Shown in pieces: positions 8,691-19,739 of a stretch of DNA of 39,297 bases. Every line of letters begins with the position of its first letter. Position 1 is the first letter of the stretch. The position numbers and the translations under genes are program-made. Where the stretch lies: NCBI RefSeq assembly GCF_902705885.1, contig NZ_CACSIP010000032.1, forward strand, positions 26,605 to 65,901, in the 5' to 3' direction. The stretch is from Mycolicibacterium austroafricanum (GTDB lineage: Bacteria; Actinomycetota; Actinomycetes; Mycobacteriales; Mycobacteriaceae). The notes below the pieces were generated by a model, which was given only the letters and a program-made list of their open reading frames with translations, searched no databases and was not told where the DNA came from.

Positions 8691-8706
8691 TCGAACATAC
8701 ATTCGA
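8691..8706. promoter_or_regulatory. Candidate SOS box (LexA operator) of the 13E12 gene
   Basis: TCGAACATACATTCGA matches the mycobacterial/Gram-positive SOS box TCGAAC-N4-GTTCGA with one mismatch (read on the minus strand, TCGAAT-GTAT-GTTCGA). It ends 3 bp upstream of the chosen start of the 13E12 gene. SOS boxes in front of 13E12 genes are known from M. tuberculosis, so LexA control and DNA-damage induction are expected. The closeness to the ATG suggests a very short leader or a slightly later start. Confidence 0.65.
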
Positions 8707-8738
8707 CCACCGACAAAAACGCTCCGCTGGGACTGCCA

Positions 8739-8930
8739 TGTCTCAAGACATCGGTGACAGTTCTGCGTCAGGACATCGGTGACACTTCGAGGGTTCTTGG
8801 TGGTGACACTTCTGCACCGAGGCTGCGGGAGTGGCTGTCAATCAACCTATCGATCCTCGTGTCCGGTTGGCGATCTCGCAGTGACCTGATGACGCGCCGC
8901 GTGGGGCGGTCACGACGTCCAACGACGCAC
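8739..8930 (+). pseudogene. Decayed insertion-sequence end (IS481-type transposase remnant)
   Basis: Two near-identical blocks GACATCGGTGACA (8747-8759 and 8772-8784, 25-bp period) and a degenerate third (GGTGACACT near 8802) precede a short reading frame. From GTG 8831 this reads VAVNQPIDPRVRLAISQ, then hits TGA at 8882 and continues in the same frame as PDDAPRGAVTT. I recall mycobacterial IS481-family transposases starting in this style with a Trp where the TGA is, so this looks like the left end and first codons of a transposase, stopped by TGG-to-TGA and then truncated. The family assignment is from memory and moderate. The rest of the 8703-9033 gap shows nothing else. Confidence 0.5.
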
Positions 8931-9033
8931 AACCCGCGCGCCAGATCGACATGAGGGCTGCTCGAAACGTTTGGCGTCACGCCAGTCACAGCCGTGATGT
9001 CGATGTCGGCGCGAGGGTCCCGACTCGGCGTCC

Positions 9034-10110
9034 TCAGAGCTTGAACCGGCCGGCAAATCCCCGCAGCGGCAGGTCGGCGCTGGTGACGATCCCCGGCGGT
9101 GCCGCGACCACCGACTTGATCGAGTTCAGCGCCGGCATCCCGGTGACGGTCATGCCGATGGACGCGAAGTTGGCGGGGTCGGACAGATCGACGCCCGGCT
9201 TCGGGAAGATCATGTGCTTGTTGTAGATGTTCGGGTCACCCTTGATCTGAGTGATGTAGCAGCCCTTGATGTCCCAGCTCGGATCGGTGTGCGGTGTCAT
9301 CTGCCATTCGAGATGGGTCTCGACGCGCGGTACCCCGTCGACGATGCCCTGGTATTTGATGTAGTTGCCGCCCAGCGAGCCTTTCGGCAGCTGATACCAG
9401 CCCAGGTCGACATCCTTGGTACAGGCACCGAGTTCGTAGCTGAACTTGACCTCGTCGAGCACCAGGTCGAAGCAGTCGGCCATCATCAGCACGCTGTCGG
9501 CGAACACCCGGGTGTACTTCTCCAGCTTCCCCGGGATCGCCGGGTCGTCGACGGGCTGACCGTATCCCACCTCGATCCAGGTGTCCTTGGAGTGGTGACA
9601 GGACACGTCCACCGACTCGATCGTGGTGACGTTCTCGATCTCGGCGACGTCCGCCGAGCACACGACGCCGAGGATCTGGTTGACGCCGGGGTTCATGCCG
9701 GTGCCGTAGAACGTCGAACCGCCCTTCTCACAGGCCTCTTGGAGCAGCTGGGTCACCGGCTTGCCGGAATGGTGCGGGTGGTTGCGGTCGCGGTGCCACC
9801 CGGTGATCCAGTCAGCGGTGGTGACGATGTTGATTCCGGCCTCGAGGACCCGGACGTAGAGGTCTTCGTCCGGGAAGACTCCGTGGAACGTGAGCACATC
9901 GGGTTTCGCGGCGATGATCTCCTCGATCGTGCCCGTCGCCGTCACGCCGGTGGGCGCCAGCCCGACCAGCTCACCGACGTCCTTGCCGATCTTGTCCGGC
10001 GAATAACAGTGCACGCCGATGAGTTCGACGTCGGGCTGGGTGGCGATCCGCTTGATCATCTCGGAGCCGACGTTGCCGGTGGCGACCTGGAACACCTTGA
10101 TAGGACTCAT
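9034..10110 (-). CDS. DapB-like/2,4-diaminopentanoate dehydrogenase-type reductase
   Basis: 358 residues from the second of two adjacent ATGs (10110), placed 6 nt behind an AGAAAGG ribosome site; the first ATG (10113) is only 3 nt away from it. The N-terminus has a Rossmann motif (VFQVATGNVGSEMIKRI) and the fold of dihydrodipicolinate reductase-like enzymes, with GMNPGVNQILG and a long mixed C-terminal domain. Mycobacteria hold many such proteins; most are uncharacterised NAD(P)-dependent oxidoreductases and several lie beside Rieske oxygenases, as here. It follows the Rieske gene by 20 nt in the same operon. Substrate unknown; a role in breaking down a steroid-, terpenoid- or amine-like compound is guesswork. 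Confidence 0.7.
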   Translation of the reverse strand: MSPIKVFQVATGNVGSEMIKRIATQPDVELIGVHCYSPDKIGKDVGELVGLAPTGVTATGTIEEIIAAKPDVLTFHGVFPDEDLYVRVLEAGINIVTTADWITGWHRDRNHPHHSGKPVTQLLQEACEKGGSTFYGTGMNPGVNQILGVVCSADVAEIENVTTIESVDVSCHHSKDTWIEVGYGQPVDDPAIPGKLEKYTRVFADSVLMMADCFDLVLDEVKFSYELGACTKDVDLGWYQLPKGSLGGNYIKYQGIVDGVPRVETHLEWQMTPHTDPSWDIKGCYITQIKGDPNIYNKHMIFPKPGVDLSDPANFASIGMTVTGMPALNSIKSVVAAPPGIVTSADLPLRGFAGRFKL

Positions 10111-10130
10111 CATGCGCCTTTCTGAAGTGG

Positions 10131-11165
10131 TCATCTGCTGTCGGTAGCGGCCAGTTCGGCGGCGCTTCCGCCCCTGCCGTCGGGATAGAACTTCATCGCC
10201 CACCGGCGGATCGCGGTGAACCCCTCCAACTCCGAGCTGGCCAGAGCCGGCGGGTCGGAGTACCGCTGATGCGCCCAGATGTGGATGTCCTGGCTGAATT
10301 GCCGGATCACCTCGGCACCGAACTCGTGTGCCTTGGCCTCGGCCCGCGCGGGGTCCCGGGTGGCCGACGGTCCGGCGGGCCGGCCGATGTACACCATGAA
10401 CCGCACGTCGGACGTGGACTCGTCGACCGGCGTGATCGCGGAGATGGTCCGGTTGTCGATCATCCCCCAGCTCTTGGTCACCGCGATGCCGAGCCCGCCG
10501 TTGATCGCCTCGACACCGCTGTTGATGTCCTCGATCTTCTGACCGTCGTCGCCTTCGAAGGTGATGGTGAAGTCGACGTAGGACACCGGTCCGTCGAAGT
10601 CGTGGCGCGTGAACACCGGCACGATCGGGGTGTTGTGCACGTATTTGAAGTGGGCGAAATCGACACCGTTCTCCAGGACGTACTGCGGGTGCATCTGCAG
10701 GCCCTGCCGGAACAGCCGTTGCTGGGGAAAGTAATCGGCGGCGCTGCGGTCGTCGCCGAAGTCGGCGAAGATATCGGGTGCCTCGAAGAACGGGTCGCGG
10801 CTGTTGATGTCGTGCCAGATGTACACCGACTCGTTGCGCTCCACCACCGGGTAGGTCTTGATGCGGCGGCCACGGTTGGGGCGGTCCTCATACGGGATGC
10901 ACACGTTGCGCCCCTGCTGGTTCCACTGCCAACCGTGGAACGGACACTGCAGCACCTCGCCTTGGACGGTGCCGCCGTAGCCCAGGTGCGCGCCGAGGTG
11001 TTCGCAGTAGGCGTTCATCACCGTGAGGTCACCGGACTCGGACCGCCAGGCGATCATCTCCTGGTCGAAGTACTTCATCGGGTGTACGTCACCGACGCCG
11101 ATCTCGTCGGACCAGGCGACCTGGAACCATCCCGTCGGTTTCATCGACAGGGGCGGTTTGGCCAT
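10131..11165 (-). CDS. Rieske non-heme iron oxygenase, alpha subunit (KshA-like)
   Basis: 344 residues from ATG 11165 (MAKPPLSM), with a GAAGGGA ribosome site upstream. The Rieske cluster ligands are in CEHLGAH and CPFHGWQW near residues 55-77. The mononuclear iron site is visible as ENGVDFAHFKYVHNT, the D/N-x-H-x4-H pattern of ring-hydroxylating oxygenases. Overall it resembles 3-ketosteroid 9-alpha-hydroxylase oxygenases but is shorter and lacks clear substrate-defining motifs. It needs a separate reductase, and none is visible here. It is the first gene of a two-gene operon with the DapB-like reductase, divergent from a TetR gene that probably controls it. Confidence 0.85.
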   Translation of the reverse strand: MAKPPLSMKPTGWFQVAWSDEIGVGDVHPMKYFDQEMIAWRSESGDLTVMNAYCEHLGAHLGYGGTVQGEVLQCPFHGWQWNQQGRNVCIPYEDRPNRGRRIKTYPVVERNESVYIWHDINSRDPFFEAPDIFADFGDDRSAADYFPQQRLFRQGLQMHPQYVLENGVDFAHFKYVHNTPIVPVFTRHDFDGPVSYVDFTITFEGDDGQKIEDINSGVEAINGGLGIAVTKSWGMIDNRTISAITPVDESTSDVRFMVYIGRPAGPSATRDPARAEAKAHEFGAEVIRQFSQDIHIWAHQRYSDPPALASSELEGFTAIRRWAMKFYPDGRGGSAAELAATDSR

Positions 11166-11204
11166 CGACAATCCCTTCGCATCCGGCAGCGGTTTCGATG
11201 AATG

Positions 11205-11241
11205 GTAGAGCAGTCTATGAAAGAAACATAGTAGGTTCTAC
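11205..11241. promoter_or_regulatory. 37-bp symmetric operator between Rieske and TetR genes
   Basis: The divergent intergenic region contains GTAGA-N5-CTATG-AAAGAAA-CATAG-N5-TCTAC. Both pairs of 5-bp arms are perfect inverted repeats around the same centre (11223). Double-dyad sites of this size suit two TetR dimers. It lies between the start of the Rieske gene (11165) and the TetR gene (11265), so it can shut both promoters. The assignment to the adjacent regulator is inference from position. Confidence 0.7.
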
Positions 11242-11264
11242 GAAACTTTCGCTATCCTCGATGC

Positions 11265-11900
11265 ATGACCGAGGTGGCCGAACCGACCGGGGTGCCCGCG
11301 CGTCGCACCAACCGGCGCGGCCAAGCGACCCGCGAGAACATGCTCGAGGCCGCTCTGCGTTCGCTCGCGTCGGGTGATCCCGGGTCCGTTTCGGCCAACC
11401 GGATCGCCAAGGACATCGGCGCCACCTGGGGTGCGGTGCAGTACCAGTTCGGGGACGCCGACGGGTTCTGGGCCGCGGTGCTGCACCGGACTGCGCAGCG
11501 TCGCGCCGAGACCTTCGCCACCGTCGACGAAAGCGCGCCGCTGCGCGCTCGCGTGGCGGGCATCGTCGACACGCTGTATCACGGTCTGGCAGAGCCGGAT
11601 TCCCGCGCGATCGAGAACCTGCGGGCCGCGCTCCCCCGCGACCCTGCCGAGCTGGAGCGGTTGTACCCCCACACGGCCGCCGAACTCTACTCGTGGGGCC
11701 AGTCGTGGCTGGAGACCTGCCGGAACGCATTCACGGGTCTGGATATCGACCCGGAGCGGGTCCGGGAGGTCGCCACGCTGATTCCCGGCGCGATGCGCGG
11801 ACTGGTCTCCGAGCGCCAGCTGGGTTCCTACGCCGATCTCGACGTAGCCCGCCGTGGCCTGACCAACGCGCTGGTCGCCTATCTGCAGTCACCGGACTGA
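11265..11900 (+). CDS. TetR-family regulator
   Basis: 211 residues from ATG 11265. Residues about 18-65 form the TetR helix-turn-helix (TRENMLEAALRSL, ANRIAKDIGATWGAVQYQFGD). The C-terminal ligand domain is diverged and gives no clue to the effector. It is divergent from the Rieske/DapB-like operon across the double-dyad site and is followed 20 nt later by an alpha/beta hydrolase that probably shares its transcript. Likely a local repressor released by the substrate of the pathway. Confidence 0.85.
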   Translation: MTEVAEPTGVPARRTNRRGQATRENMLEAALRSLASGDPGSVSANRIAKDIGATWGAVQYQFGDADGFWAAVLHRTAQRRAETFATVDESAPLRARVAGIVDTLYHGLAEPDSRAIENLRAALPRDPAELERLYPHTAAELYSWGQSWLETCRNAFTGLDIDPERVREVATLIPGAMRGLVSERQLGSYADLDVARRGLTNALVAYLQSPD

Positions 11901-11920
11901 AATTCCGTTAGCTTTCACGG

Positions 11921-12898
11921 GTGGACATCTTCGACGAGTGGCTCCAAGGCGGAACGCGGCTGCGCTGGAAGTCGACCACGCCCGCCAACGACGGGGCAGA
12001 GGTCGAGGTGTTCACCCGCCGCTGCGGCACCCCCGGTGCGCCGGCACTGGTGTGCGTACACGGCTTCCCGACCTCGAGCATCGACTACCACGCGCTGGTC
12101 GATGAACTGGGCGCCGAGTTCGACGTGTTCACTGTCGACTTCCCCGGCTACGGGCTGTCCGACAAGCCGCCGCACCCTCACGTGTACTCGCTCTACGACG
12201 ATGCGCGGCTGCTGGTGCATTTGATCACCGAGGTCTGGCAGCTGCGCGGGTATCGGATGATCACCCATGACCGCGGCAGCAGCATCGGGATGATCACGCT
12301 GGCCATGCTGGCCGACCGCGGCGCCGACGCCCTGCCCGACGATGTCTTCCTCACCAATGCCAACATCTTCCTACCGCTGGCCAACCTGACCGCCTTCCAG
12401 GAGGCGCTGCTCGACGAGGCCACGGGCCGGGCCACCGCCGCCGCTGCCTCGCCCGACATGCTGGCCGCGGGCCTGGGGATCACCACGTTCATGCCCAGGC
12501 GCACCCCGCAGGATCCCGAGATCGCGGCGTTGGCGCGGTGTTTCGCACACAACGATGGGATCGACGTGCTGCCCGACACGGTCAAGTACCTGCACGAGCG
12601 TGCCGCCGACGAGGCGAGCTGGCTGCAGCGGCTCTCCACTATCGACGTCGACATCACGCTGATCTGGGGTCTTCACGACAGCGTCGCGCCACTGCGGGTC
12701 GCCAACCACGTGTGGCAGACCTATCTGAAGCACAGCCCCGGTCACAACCGCTACTGGGTGGTCCCCGGTGCCGACCACTACGTGCAGTGTGATGCGCCCG
12801 GCGAACTGGCCCAGATCATCCGGCTCACCGCCGCCGGCACCGAGATCGCACTCCAGACGATCGGCGATCGACCCGAAGGCTCGGTGCTGGTGGACCAG

Positions 12899-12919
<21 letters not shown>
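11921..12919 (+). CDS. Alpha/beta hydrolase, haloalkane dehalogenase/epoxide hydrolase type
   Basis: 332 residues from GTG 11921, 20 nt after the TetR stop. HGFPTSS (about 47-53) forms the oxyanion region. The nucleophile is an aspartate, D117 in MITHDRGSSIG, rather than serine. The acid is probably in WGLHDSVAP and the base is H286 in PGADHYVQC. An Asp nucleophile points to haloalkane dehalogenases, epoxide hydrolases or fluoroacetate dehalogenases rather than esterases. The context suggests that it acts with the Rieske oxygenase system. Its 3' end overlaps the convergent metallopeptidase gene by 21 nt. Confidence 0.8.
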
Positions 12920-15676
<2,757 letters not shown>

Positions 15677-15851
15677 GTTGACCCCCCAGAGTTGAGGAAA
15701 ACCTACCACCCCGCAGCAAACATCCGAAGCGTCTGCGCGATTCTCAGATCTGCCCGGTCAGTGCGGTGCGGAATCCAGACCGGCCTGGTGGAGGACAAAC
15801 CCAGCCGATCCTGAAAACTGCTGCCCGGCACTCGGCCTCTAGCCTGGGCCG

Positions 15852-17474
15852 GTGACACTTGTGCTGGGTCCCATTCTGCGCCACGTGGGTGACACCACCG
15901 CCCTGGTGTGGGTGCAGACTGATGCACCGGCCGAGGTGGCGGTGCTGGGCTGCACCGCCAGGACTTTCGAAGTGCAGGGACACCACTATGCGCTGGTACC
16001 GGTGCAGGGACTCACCCCGGACTCGGTGACCGAGTACCAAGTGCGCCTCGACGACGTGTTGGTCTGGCCAGAACCGGACTCCCACTTCCCACCGAGCGTG
16101 ATCAGGACTAGAGGTCCGGACAACGCAGACCGGCTGAGGGTGATCTTCGGCTCCTGCCGCTACCCGAAAACCGGTGACGAAGCGCTCGACACCAAGCTCG
16201 GGGTGGATGCCCTGGACAGCTACGCCACCCGGTTGACAGCGTTGCCGATCGACGAGTGGCCGGACGCACTGCTGCTGCTGGGCGATCAGGTGTACGCCGA
16301 CGAACTCACCCCGCAGGCACGCCGCCACCTGGCCGGCCGTCGGGCCAGGGGCCGGCGGCCACCGGACGAGGTGGTGACCTTCGACGAGTACGAGGGCCTC
16401 TACCGGCATACCTGGGGTGATCCGGAGATCCGGTGGATCATGTCGACGCTGCCGACGGCGATGATCTTCGACGATCACGACATCCGTGACGACTGGAACA
16501 CCTCCGCGACGTGGCGCGCGGAGGTCGACAAGACACCGTGGTGGCGCGACCGCATCCGCGCGGGTCTCGGATCGTATTGGGTTTACCAGCATCTCGGGAA
16601 CCTGAGTCCACAGGAGCTGGCCACCGACGATGACTACCGCAAGGTGCTGGCCGCCGAGGGCGACTGCTGGCCTCATCTGGTCGACCTGGCCGACCGCGCC
16701 GACACCGAGGTCGACGGCAGCAAAGGGCTGCGCTTCAGCTACCGCTGGGATCTGGGGCGCAGCCGTCTCGTCGTGGTCGACTCGAGAAACGCCCGGATCC
16801 TCGACGGCGGTGCGCGAAAGATGTTGGGCGACGGCGAGTTCAGCTGGTTGGAGGCGCAGGTCAACGACGACCTGGATACGATCGACCACCTCGTCATCGG
16901 CTCCTCGCTGCCGTGGCTGTTACCCCCGGTGCTGGCAGATCTGCAGACGGTCAACGAGATCGCCGCCGGCCGCGGCGGGGTGCGCGGACGGCTCGGCGAG
17001 AAGATCCGCCAGGCAGCGGACTTGGAGCACTGGCCGGCGTTCATGGAATCGTTTCTGCGGCTGAGCAATCTGATCGTCGGCGCGGCCGCGCAACCGGAGC
17101 ACGGACCTGCGACCGTGTCCGTGTTGTCCGGCGACGTGCACCACAGCTATGCCGCGCGCGCCGACTTCGACCAAGCGGCCACCGGCCGGGTGCATCAGCT
17201 GGTGTGCTCGCCCGTGCACAACTACGTGCCGACCTACGTCAAACCGGCCTTCAGGCTCGGCTGGTCACCGCGGCTCGCGAGGCTCTCCCGGCGATGGGCT
17301 CGCAGTCACGGCTCTGCCGCGCTGCCGGTGTCGTGGCGCAACCTCAGCGGCCCGCTGTTCGGCAATACGATCGCGACGTTGCAGGCCCACGGTCGCAGCG
17401 CCGACGTGATCTTCGAGCAGCCCCGCGAAGACGGCGAGTTGACCACGGTGGCCAGGATCGACCTCACCGACTGA
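15852..17474 (+). CDS. PhoD-like phosphatase/metallophosphoesterase
   Basis: 540 residues from GTG 15852 (VTLVLGPILRHVGDT). The N-terminal about 95 residues look like the fibronectin-like PhoD N domain (TTALVWVQTDAP). The PhoD-like catalytic domain has GSCRYPK, LLLGDQVYAD, IFDDHDIRDDWN and VLSGDVHHSY, the metal-binding blocks of the family. Unlike classical PhoD there is no Tat signal, so the enzyme is probably cytoplasmic, as in other mycobacterial relatives of this length. It hydrolyses phosphate mono- or diesters by analogy; the substrate is unknown. Its end overlaps the convergent molybdoenzyme gene by 11 nt. Confidence 0.85.
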   Translation: MTLVLGPILRHVGDTTALVWVQTDAPAEVAVLGCTARTFEVQGHHYALVPVQGLTPDSVTEYQVRLDDVLVWPEPDSHFPPSVIRTRGPDNADRLRVIFGSCRYPKTGDEALDTKLGVDALDSYATRLTALPIDEWPDALLLLGDQVYADELTPQARRHLAGRRARGRRPPDEVVTFDEYEGLYRHTWGDPEIRWIMSTLPTAMIFDDHDIRDDWNTSATWRAEVDKTPWWRDRIRAGLGSYWVYQHLGNLSPQELATDDDYRKVLAAEGDCWPHLVDLADRADTEVDGSKGLRFSYRWDLGRSRLVVVDSRNARILDGGARKMLGDGEFSWLEAQVNDDLDTIDHLVIGSSLPWLLPPVLADLQTVNEIAAGRGGVRGRLGEKIRQAADLEHWPAFMESFLRLSNLIVGAAAQPEHGPATVSVLSGDVHHSYAARADFDQAATGRVHQLVCSPVHNYVPTYVKPAFRLGWSPRLARLSRRWARSHGSAALPVSWRNLSGPLFGNTIATLQAHGRSADVIFEQPREDGELTTVARIDLTD

Positions 17475-19653
17475 GCAGGTCCGCGATCGGTTCGATGCGC
17501 ACCGCCACACCGTTGAGCACCGACATGCCGGCCAGGCGCTCCAGGTCGGCGGCGTCGTTGGAGGTCAGCTCGTTGACGTTGGCACCGCCGGCACGGTTGG
17601 CCAGCTGCCAACCACCCTGGTGTCCCCAGCCGTGCGGGATCGCCACGGTGCCCGGCGACATCTCGTCGGTGATGTGCACTTCGGTCTCGATCGCCCCGTG
17701 GGGCGAGGTGATCCGCACGGTCGCGCCCTCCGACAGCCCCGCTGCGGCCGCGTCGGCGGGGTGAATCCTGGCGCGATGACGGCGGTTGCCCTTCATCAGC
17801 GTCGGGCTGTTGTGCATCCACGAATTCTGCGAGCGCATCTCGCGCATACCGATCGCCATCAACGGGAAGTCGGGGTCGTCGGGGTGGCGATCGCCGAGAC
17901 TGCACACCTCGGTGAGGATCTCCTCGGGCGCCAGCACGACCTTGGACTCGGGCTGCCTGACCGCTGCGGCACGGATCCCGGTACGAGCATGCTCGGCCAG
18001 CACGATGCCGTGCGGGTTGGCCTTGAGCTTGCGCGGATTGATGCCCTTGCGCCGCAGGCCGAACCGGTCGCCGTAGGGCCCGATCCGCATCAACAGCTCG
18101 ACCAGCCGCCGGGGTGTGATGCGGCCGATCCCATGCCGATCCAGCCAGTGCAGGACGGCGTTGAAGCGCTCGAGCGGACCGGCGGCGAAAAGGGACAAGC
18201 CCATTCGGCGGGCGAGCTCGTCGAACACCTCCCATTCGTTGCGCGCCTGGCCGTATGGCGCGAACACAGGCTCAGCCGCCTGGATGAACACCGTCGGCGA
18301 GCAGTTGGCGAAGCTGTACGGCACGTCGTGACGCTCCAGGAACGTGGTGGCAGGCAACACGTAGTCGGCGTGACGATTGGTCTCGTTGACATACAGATCC
18401 AGCGAGACCAGCAGATCGAGTTCGTCGAGCGCCTTCTCCAGCATCGGCCCGTTGGGCACGGTCAGCACCGGGTTGCCCGCAGTGACGAACAGTGCGCGCA
18501 GCTGTCCGTCGCCGGGGGTGATGATCTCCTCGGCGATCAACGCGGCCGGATAGGTGCTGATCACCTCGGGCAGGTCCCCGATGCGGGAGCGGGCGCTGTT
18601 GTACGTCAATCTTCCCGCCTTCTCGCCCATGTCCTCCAACGGAATCACAGCCTGGGAGAACAGCATTCCGCCTTCGCGGTCGAGGTTGCCGGTGACGATG
18701 CTCAGCGCGTCCAGCAGGAAACTGACCAGGGTGCCGTGCCTACCCAGACACGCCCCGGTCCGTCCGTAGGCCACCGCGCTGCCGGCGGTGGCGAAATCGC
18801 GGGCGATACCGCGGAGCACTTCGGCGTCGACGCCGGTACGGGGCTGGGTGTCTTCGGGCGGGAAGCCGGCGGCGATGTGGCGCAGCGTCTGCCAGCCTGT
18901 CGTCTGTGCGATCAGTGCATCGGTGTCGGCGAGATCTTCGGAGAAGATCACCTGCAGCATCGACAGCAGCAACCACGCGTCGGAGTCCGGCCGCACGGGC
19001 AGATGTTCGTAGGCGCGCGCCGTTTCGGTGCGCCGCGGGTCCACCACCACCACACGTCCGCCGCGGCGGGTGATGGCCGACAGGTCATCTCTGATCCGCG
19101 GTGAGCGGACTGCGCTGCCATGCGATACCAATGGGTTGGCGCCCAGCATGAAGAGGAAATCGGTGCGGGGAAGGTCGGGAAACGGGATCTGGCTGGCCGC
19201 TCCGTAGAGCAGCTTGCTCGCGACGAAACGCGAGTTGATGTCCTGCGAACCCGACGAGTACTGGTGGTGACCACCCAGTCGGGTGAGGAACATCCCCGAC
19301 CACAGACCGGTGGCGTAGCCGAAGGCGATCGGGTTGCCGAAGTACTGTCCGACCGCGCTGCCGCCGTGTTCGGCGACGATACGGGTGAGCCGGCCGGCGA
19401 TGTCGTCGAGCGCGTCATCCCAGCTGACCTGCTCGAAAGTGCCGTCCGCGCGTCGGCGCAGCGGTGCGAGCACCCGGTCGGTGTCGTTCTGGATATCAGC
19501 GAACGCGACGCCCTTCGGACACGCTCTGCCCCGCGACAGCGGATTGTCCGGGTCGGGGCGCAGCGACTGCAGGCGACCGTCCTCGACGGTGGCGATCATC
19601 CCGCACAGCGCTTCGCAGATCCGGCAGTAGGTGACGTGTTGCTCGACAGCCAT
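17464..19653 (-). CDS. Molybdopterin (bis-MGD) oxidoreductase
   Basis: 729 residues from ATG 19653, with an AGGAAGG ribosome site 7 nt upstream. The N-terminus binds a 4Fe-4S cluster via C10-x2-C13-x3-C17 and C45 (RGRACPKG). Conserved molybdopterin segments follow (FLFMLGANPLVSHG, RGGRVVVVDPRRTE, LFVTAGNPVLTVP, NETNRHADYVLPATTFLE). The C-terminal dinucleotide-binding domain carries RHRARIHPADAAAAGL and HGWGHQGGWQLANRAGGANVN-like pterin contacts. It is related to formate dehydrogenase/BisC-type enzymes and to M. tuberculosis Rv0197. There is no twin-arginine signal, so it is cytoplasmic. The metal-ligand residue and the substrate could not be set from sequence. Confidence 0.85.
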   Translation of the reverse strand: MAVEQHVTYCRICEALCGMIATVEDGRLQSLRPDPDNPLSRGRACPKGVAFADIQNDTDRVLAPLRRRADGTFEQVSWDDALDDIAGRLTRIVAEHGGSAVGQYFGNPIAFGYATGLWSGMFLTRLGGHHQYSSGSQDINSRFVASKLLYGAASQIPFPDLPRTDFLFMLGANPLVSHGSAVRSPRIRDDLSAITRRGGRVVVVDPRRTETARAYEHLPVRPDSDAWLLLSMLQVIFSEDLADTDALIAQTTGWQTLRHIAAGFPPEDTQPRTGVDAEVLRGIARDFATAGSAVAYGRTGACLGRHGTLVSFLLDALSIVTGNLDREGGMLFSQAVIPLEDMGEKAGRLTYNSARSRIGDLPEVISTYPAALIAEEIITPGDGQLRALFVTAGNPVLTVPNGPMLEKALDELDLLVSLDLYVNETNRHADYVLPATTFLERHDVPYSFANCSPTVFIQAAEPVFAPYGQARNEWEVFDELARRMGLSLFAAGPLERFNAVLHWLDRHGIGRITPRRLVELLMRIGPYGDRFGLRRKGINPRKLKANPHGIVLAEHARTGIRAAAVRQPESKVVLAPEEILTEVCSLGDRHPDDPDFPLMAIGMREMRSQNSWMHNSPTLMKGNRRHRARIHPADAAAAGLSEGATVRITSPHGAIETEVHITDEMSPGTVAIPHGWGHQGGWQLANRAGGANVNELTSNDAADLERLAGMSVLNGVAVRIEPIADLLSR

Positions 19654-19739
19654 CGAGATCCTTCCTGTTCGCCCCTACAGTCGCACCCCCGCCGACATTT
19701 TGCTAGACATAATCGAGAAAGTGTTCACTGGGATGAGAG

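Noticed and set aside
9214..11201. Long plus-strand frames opposite the DapB-like and Rieske genes
   Set aside because: They are His/Asp/Val-rich mirror translations of the minus-strand genes and show no family motif.
17620..19104. 494-codon plus-strand frame opposite the molybdopterin oxidoreductase
   Set aside because: It has no domain signature, runs through the real gene and has the composition expected of a shadow frame in high-GC DNA.
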